Source of the DNA: Hexactinellida sp. DTS-2022
Lineage: Eukaryota > Porifera > Hexactinellida
Length of the DNA stretch: 64,000 nucleotides
NCBI GenBank assembly: GCA_028753945.1
Contig: JAPNXP010000001.1
Location: 14,002,501 to 14,066,500 of the forward strand
Reading direction: 5' to 3'
Positions 63,929 to 64,000 of this stretch are shown in pieces. The translations under genes and the position numbers were made by a program. Within the stretch, counting starts at the first letter, position 1. The number at the start of each line of letters is the position of its first letter. The notes under the pieces were generated by a model. It was not told where the DNA came from. It searched no databases and saw only the letters and a list, made by a program, of their open reading frames with translations.

Positions 63929-64000
63929 CAGTAGTCTCCCAAAACGGACACTCCGAGACGCGGACAACCCCTCTACAACGGACAAACCTAGTAGAACGGA
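63929..64000. mobile_element. Left part of a pogo-like MITE, cut by the window edge
   Basis: Starts CAGTAGTCTCCCAAAACGGAC after TA, with repeated ACGGACA motifs. The right end lies outside. Confidence 0.6.

Overview
The window is animal nuclear DNA: AT-rich, gene-poor, packed with short inverted-repeat transposons and minisatellites, using the standard code. Genes are mostly single-exon, isolated and on both strands, with no operons. The content (formylglycine-generating enzyme, ATP-synthase subunit DAPIT, cytosolic sulfotransferase, B3GALT6-like glycosyltransferase, kinesin-13, a very-large-inducible-GTPase G domain, DOMON and SLC2-type proteins, orphan 7TM proteins) fits an invertebrate metazoan. 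A sponge or another early-branching invertebrate is my guess; nothing here proves it.

Layout. 1-4.9 kb: an orphan 7TM protein running off the left edge, nested MITEs and a Ras/Rab-like GTPase. 4.9-10.8 kb: two satellite blocks, a 15-bp unit (about 210 copies) and a 76-bp unit (about 31 copies). 11-19.3 kb: a small spliced membrane-protein candidate, a 2-kb foldback transposon nested in a pogo-like element, the DAPIT gene (45 codons), and a run of TA-flanked pogo-like MITEs. 19.4-24 kb: two decayed genes, a kinesin-13 pseudogene and a VLIG-type GTPase pseudogene split by a MITE. 26-29.3 kb: a SUMF1/FGE gene with more than 750 residues of tandem repeat inside one loop. 30-37 kb: Helitron-like repeats with mini-hairpin 3' ends, an unknown basic protein, and several MITEs with intact target-site duplications. 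37-47 kb: MITEs carrying GGGTCA arrays, a B3GALT6-like gene whose membrane anchor is split by a hAT MITE, a decayed FLYWCH/MULE transposase, and a 7TM gene plus a decayed relative. 47-57 kb: a RAG1-like/Transib-like fragment, a DOMON protein and many repeats. 57-64 kb: a sulfotransferase with one in-frame stop, tetranucleotide arrays, and an SLC2-like transporter.

The genes form no shared pathway. The clearest biological theme is gene damage: two genes (B3GALT6-like and VLIG) carry MITEs with perfect target-site duplications inside coding sequence, one enzyme (FGE) carries a huge in-frame repeat, and one sulfotransferase is intact but for one stop codon. The MITEs have readable ends and duplications, so insertion order can be reconstructed by eye in several places. 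All family assignments are from motif recognition without a database search.
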